A stretch of DNA of 7,733 nucleotides from Alphaproteobacteria bacterium. GTDB taxonomy: Bacteria; Pseudomonadota; Alphaproteobacteria; UBA828. The notes under the pieces are model-generated. The model worked only from the letters and a program-made list of their open reading frames with translations. It made no database searches and was not told where the DNA came from. A program made the translations under genes and the position numbers. Positions 5,860 to 7,733 of this stretch are shown here, piece by piece. Positions within the stretch are counted from its first letter, which is position 1; every line of letters starts with the position of its first letter. Location: contig JAUVWK010000120.1 in NCBI GenBank assembly GCA_030604165.1, positions 1-7,733 of the forward strand, in the 5' to 3' direction.

Positions 5860-5927
5860 GGAAGCTCTCCCTTTCGCTCCGCCAACCTGGTGCGCTGCTT
5901 GAGGGTTTCCAGATTAACCCGACAGGG

Positions 5928-5954
5928 CAGCGCGCGCGCGACAAAAGCGCGCTG
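5928..5954. promoter_or_regulatory. Inverted repeat in the divergent spacer, possible operator
   Basis: CAGCGCGC (5928-5935) and GCGCGCTG (5947-5954) are perfect inverted copies separated by 11 bases, a centre-to-centre distance suited to a dimeric repressor. It stands in the 201-bp region between divergent genes, a usual place for shared operators. Its CG-alternating content means chance is a real alternative, and no regulator gene is in the window. Confidence 0.35.
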
Positions 5955-5990
5955 GCGTCACGCGGATAAACACGGCCCGCAAACAACGCC

Positions 5991-6020
5991 GGGACAAAGC
6001 GCGACTGTTACGGAGATAAT
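5991..6020 (+). promoter_or_regulatory. Possible sigma70 promoter of the CoA ligase gene
   Basis: GGGACA (5991-5996) and GATAAT (6015-6020) are separated by 18 bases and match consensus at four and five of six positions. The leader to the ATG at 6061 would be about 34 nt. The prediction is moderate at best. Confidence 0.35.
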
Positions 6021-6060
6021 GGCCACGGTCGATTGACGGCTCTGCTTGTAAGAGAGGGAC

Positions 6061-7695
6061 ATGGCGATATCAGCGAAGGCCTCCGACCGCCGCATCCCGG
6101 GACGCGAACGCTGTGTGCTGCGCTATTTGCTGGATCGGCTGGCGGCCGAAACGCCGGACAAGATCTGGTGCAAGTTCGAGGACGGCTCGTCATGGAGCTA
6201 CGCGAAGATGCGCGAGGAGAGCATTCGCACCGCCATCGGCCTGCAGTCGCTGGGCGTGAGGCAGGGCGAGCATGTGTTGTCGTGGCTGCCCAACGGCGCC
6301 GACGCCCTGCGCCTGTTTTTCGGCCTCAACTATATGGGCGCGGTCTACGTGCCGATGAACACCGCCTATCGGGGCAACCTGCTGGCCCACGTGGTCGAGA
6401 ACTCGGACGCCACGCTACTCGTGGCCCACGCCGACCTGGTGCCGCGCCTCGCCGAGATCGACCGCGCCGCCCTCGAGCGGGTCGTCTCGATCGGCGGCGA
6501 TGCCCCAGAGATTACTGGCCTCGAGGCGCATCCGCAGACGGTGCTCGAGCCCGCGGGCGGGGCGCTGGCGCCGCTCGAGCGCGAGATCGAGCCGTGGGAT
6601 ACCCAGGCCATCGTCTACACCTCCGGCACCACCGGCCCGTCGAAGGGCGTGCTGTCGTCCTATCTGCACCAATATTCCTTGTTCGGTCCCGAGACCAAGC
6701 CGTTCATCACGGCGGACGACCGCTACATGATCAATCTGCCGCTGTTTCACATGGGCGGGACGGGCCTGACCTTTTGCATGCTGGCCCATCACGGCTCCAT
6801 CGCGCTGGTGGACTCGTTCAACACCGAGCGGTTCTGGCCCGCGATCCGCGAGAGCGGCACGACCATCGTCTTCCTGCTGGGCGTGATGGCGAACTTCGTG
6901 GCGGCGCAACCGCCGGCGCCGGACGACCGCGACCATCCCTTGCGGTTGGTCGGCATGGTGCCGCTGCTCGACGATATCAAGCGCTTTGCCGAGCGCTTCG
7001 GCCTCGAGGTCTACAGCCTTTACGGCATGACCGAGATTTCGACGCCGATCATCACCGGGATGACGCCGGAGATTCCCGGCACCTGCGGCCGGGTCCGCGC
7101 CGGCGTCGAGGTGCGCATCGTCGACGCCAACGACTGCGAGCTGCCCGACGGCACGGTGGGCGAGTTCATCGTGCGCACCGATCGGCCATGGGCGATGAAT
7201 CACGGCTATTACAAAAACCCGGAGGCGACGGCCGAGGCTTGGCGCAACGGCTGGTTCCATACCGGCGATGCCGGCAGGCGCGACGCGGACGGTAATTATT
7301 ATTTCGTCGACCGCTTGAAGGACTCGATCCGCCGCCGCGGCGAAAACATCTCGTCGCTCGAACTCGAGATCGAAGTGTCGGCGCACCCCGCGATCCGCGA
7401 GGCCGCCGTGATTCCGGTGCCCAACGAGATGAGCGAGGACGAGGTCATGGCGGTGGTCTCGCCGGCGCCGGGAGAAACCATCGACCCGGTGGATTTGATC
7501 GAGTTTCTACGCCCTCGCGTGGCCCATTTCATGATCCCGCGCTTCATCCGGATCCTCGACGATCTGCCCAAAACACCAACGGCGAAAGTGCGCAAGACCG
7601 TGCTGCGGGAGGAGGGCATCACCCCCGACACCTGGGACCGCGAGGCCGAGGGCATCCGGATCAAGCGCGAGCGGATCGGTGGTCGGTCGCGTTAG
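6061..7695 (+). CDS. AMP-forming acyl-CoA ligase, CaiC-like
   Basis: This 544-residue member of the adenylate-forming (ANL) superfamily activates a carboxylic acid with ATP to an acyl-adenylate and transfers it to CoA. The P-loop is YTSGTTGPSKG (186-196). The substrate-pocket region LPLFHMGGTG is at 226-235, and the A5 motif YGMTE at 321-325. The adenosine-binding TGD is at 401-403. The hinge region is DRLKDSIRRRGENIS (417-431), with the G-E-N-I variant common in CaiC (crotonobetaine/carnitine-CoA ligase) relatives. The catalytic lysine is K509 in PKTPTAKVRK. Length is close to the family norm and all core motifs are intact. The ATG at 6061 follows GAGAGGG (6052-6058) at short spacing. It is divergent from the PRISE-like gene. 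A carnitine role is not implied; many CaiC-like ligases have unknown acids. CoA ligase genes also occur in some aldoxime/nitrile clusters, which makes a link to the nitrile hydratase worth considering. Confidence 0.9.
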   Translation: MAISAKASDRRIPGRERCVLRYLLDRLAAETPDKIWCKFEDGSSWSYAKMREESIRTAIGLQSLGVRQGEHVLSWLPNGADALRLFFGLNYMGAVYVPMNTAYRGNLLAHVVENSDATLLVAHADLVPRLAEIDRAALERVVSIGGDAPEITGLEAHPQTVLEPAGGALAPLEREIEPWDTQAIVYTSGTTGPSKGVLSSYLHQYSLFGPETKPFITADDRYMINLPLFHMGGTGLTFCMLAHHGSIALVDSFNTERFWPAIRESGTTIVFLLGVMANFVAAQPPAPDDRDHPLRLVGMVPLLDDIKRFAERFGLEVYSLYGMTEISTPIITGMTPEIPGTCGRVRAGVEVRIVDANDCELPDGTVGEFIVRTDRPWAMNHGYYKNPEATAEAWRNGWFHTGDAGRRDADGNYYFVDRLKDSIRRRGENISSLELEIEVSAHPAIREAAVIPVPNEMSEDEVMAVVSPAPGETIDPVDLIEFLRPRVAHFMIPRFIRILDDLPKTPTAKVRKTVLREEGITPDTWDREAEGIRIKRERIGGRSR

Positions 7696-7703
7696 CTTTT
7701 TTT
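7663..7703 (+). terminator. Possible intrinsic terminator overlapping the ligase stop
   Basis: CGCGA (7666-7670) can pair with TCGCG (7687-7691), and AAG just before it with CTT (7696-7698) across a bulge formed by TTAG. Seven T residues follow at 7697-7703. The stem is imperfect and the loop is 16 bases, but the T-run directly after the stop codon is suggestive. Confidence 0.35.
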
Positions 7704-7733
7704 GCTCACGGCAGCGGACCTATTGGCCCGCAC

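Noticed and set aside
4687..6036. Long + strand open frame of 449 codons
   Set aside because: It is antisense to the clearly coding PRISE gene and the start of the Gfo/Idh gene. It lacks domain motifs and is explained by GC-rich codon bias.
6033..7295. Long + strand open frame of 420 codons in another frame of the CoA ligase
   Set aside because: The ligase frame has every ANL motif. This one is Arg/Ala-rich with no motif and shares its strand with the real gene.

Overview
The window is GC-rich, densely coding bacterial DNA. Codon use is strongly biased to G/C at third positions, and nearly every gene start has a purine-rich Shine-Dalgarno. The gene set (a nitrile hydratase, a PRISE-type short-chain reductase, a Gfo/Idh/MocA dehydrogenase and a CaiC-like CoA ligase) fits a metabolically versatile proteobacterium, most likely alphaproteobacterial. 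That assignment is inference; no rRNA or other taxonomic marker is present. I see no tRNA, rRNA, CRISPR array, transposase or integrase.

Left part (1-3667, all + strand). The window opens with the last 30 codons of a gene whose C-terminus resembles isochorismatase-like cysteine hydrolases. Next comes a complete metallo-beta-lactamase-fold hydrolase of the AHL-lactonase-like type. A 424-bp non-coding gap holds a good sigma70-like promoter. It precedes a three-gene nitrile hydratase operon: a canonical alpha subunit with a cobalt-type CTLCSC metal-binding motif, then two tandem, paralogous beta-like proteins. Each beta-like protein joins an N-terminal domain that looks like the nitrile hydratase accessory (activator) protein to a C-terminal SH3-like beta-subunit domain. 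No separate activator gene follows. The two genes arose by tandem duplication: a 32-bp sequence starting just before each stop codon is repeated with two mismatches. The second copy has lost several conserved beta-subunit residues. This arrangement is the most unusual thing in the window.

Middle part (3739-5859, - strand). A Gfo/Idh/MocA oxidoreductase lies downstream of a PRISE-family (progesterone 5-beta-reductase/iridoid-synthase-like) SDR. They are probably co-transcribed, separated by a 69-bp spacer with a hexanucleotide tandem repeat.

Right part (6061-7695, + strand). Transcribed divergently from the PRISE gene is a full-length AMP-forming acyl-CoA ligase of the CaiC-like group. The 201-bp divergent spacer contains an inverted repeat and a promoter candidate. 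A possible terminator overlaps the ligase stop codon.

Working together (inference): nitrile hydratase turns a nitrile into an amide, an amidase-like hydrolase could give the acid, and a CoA ligase could activate it. The - strand pair could form a separate redox module acting on enones and polyols or sugars. The substrates cannot be read from sequence.
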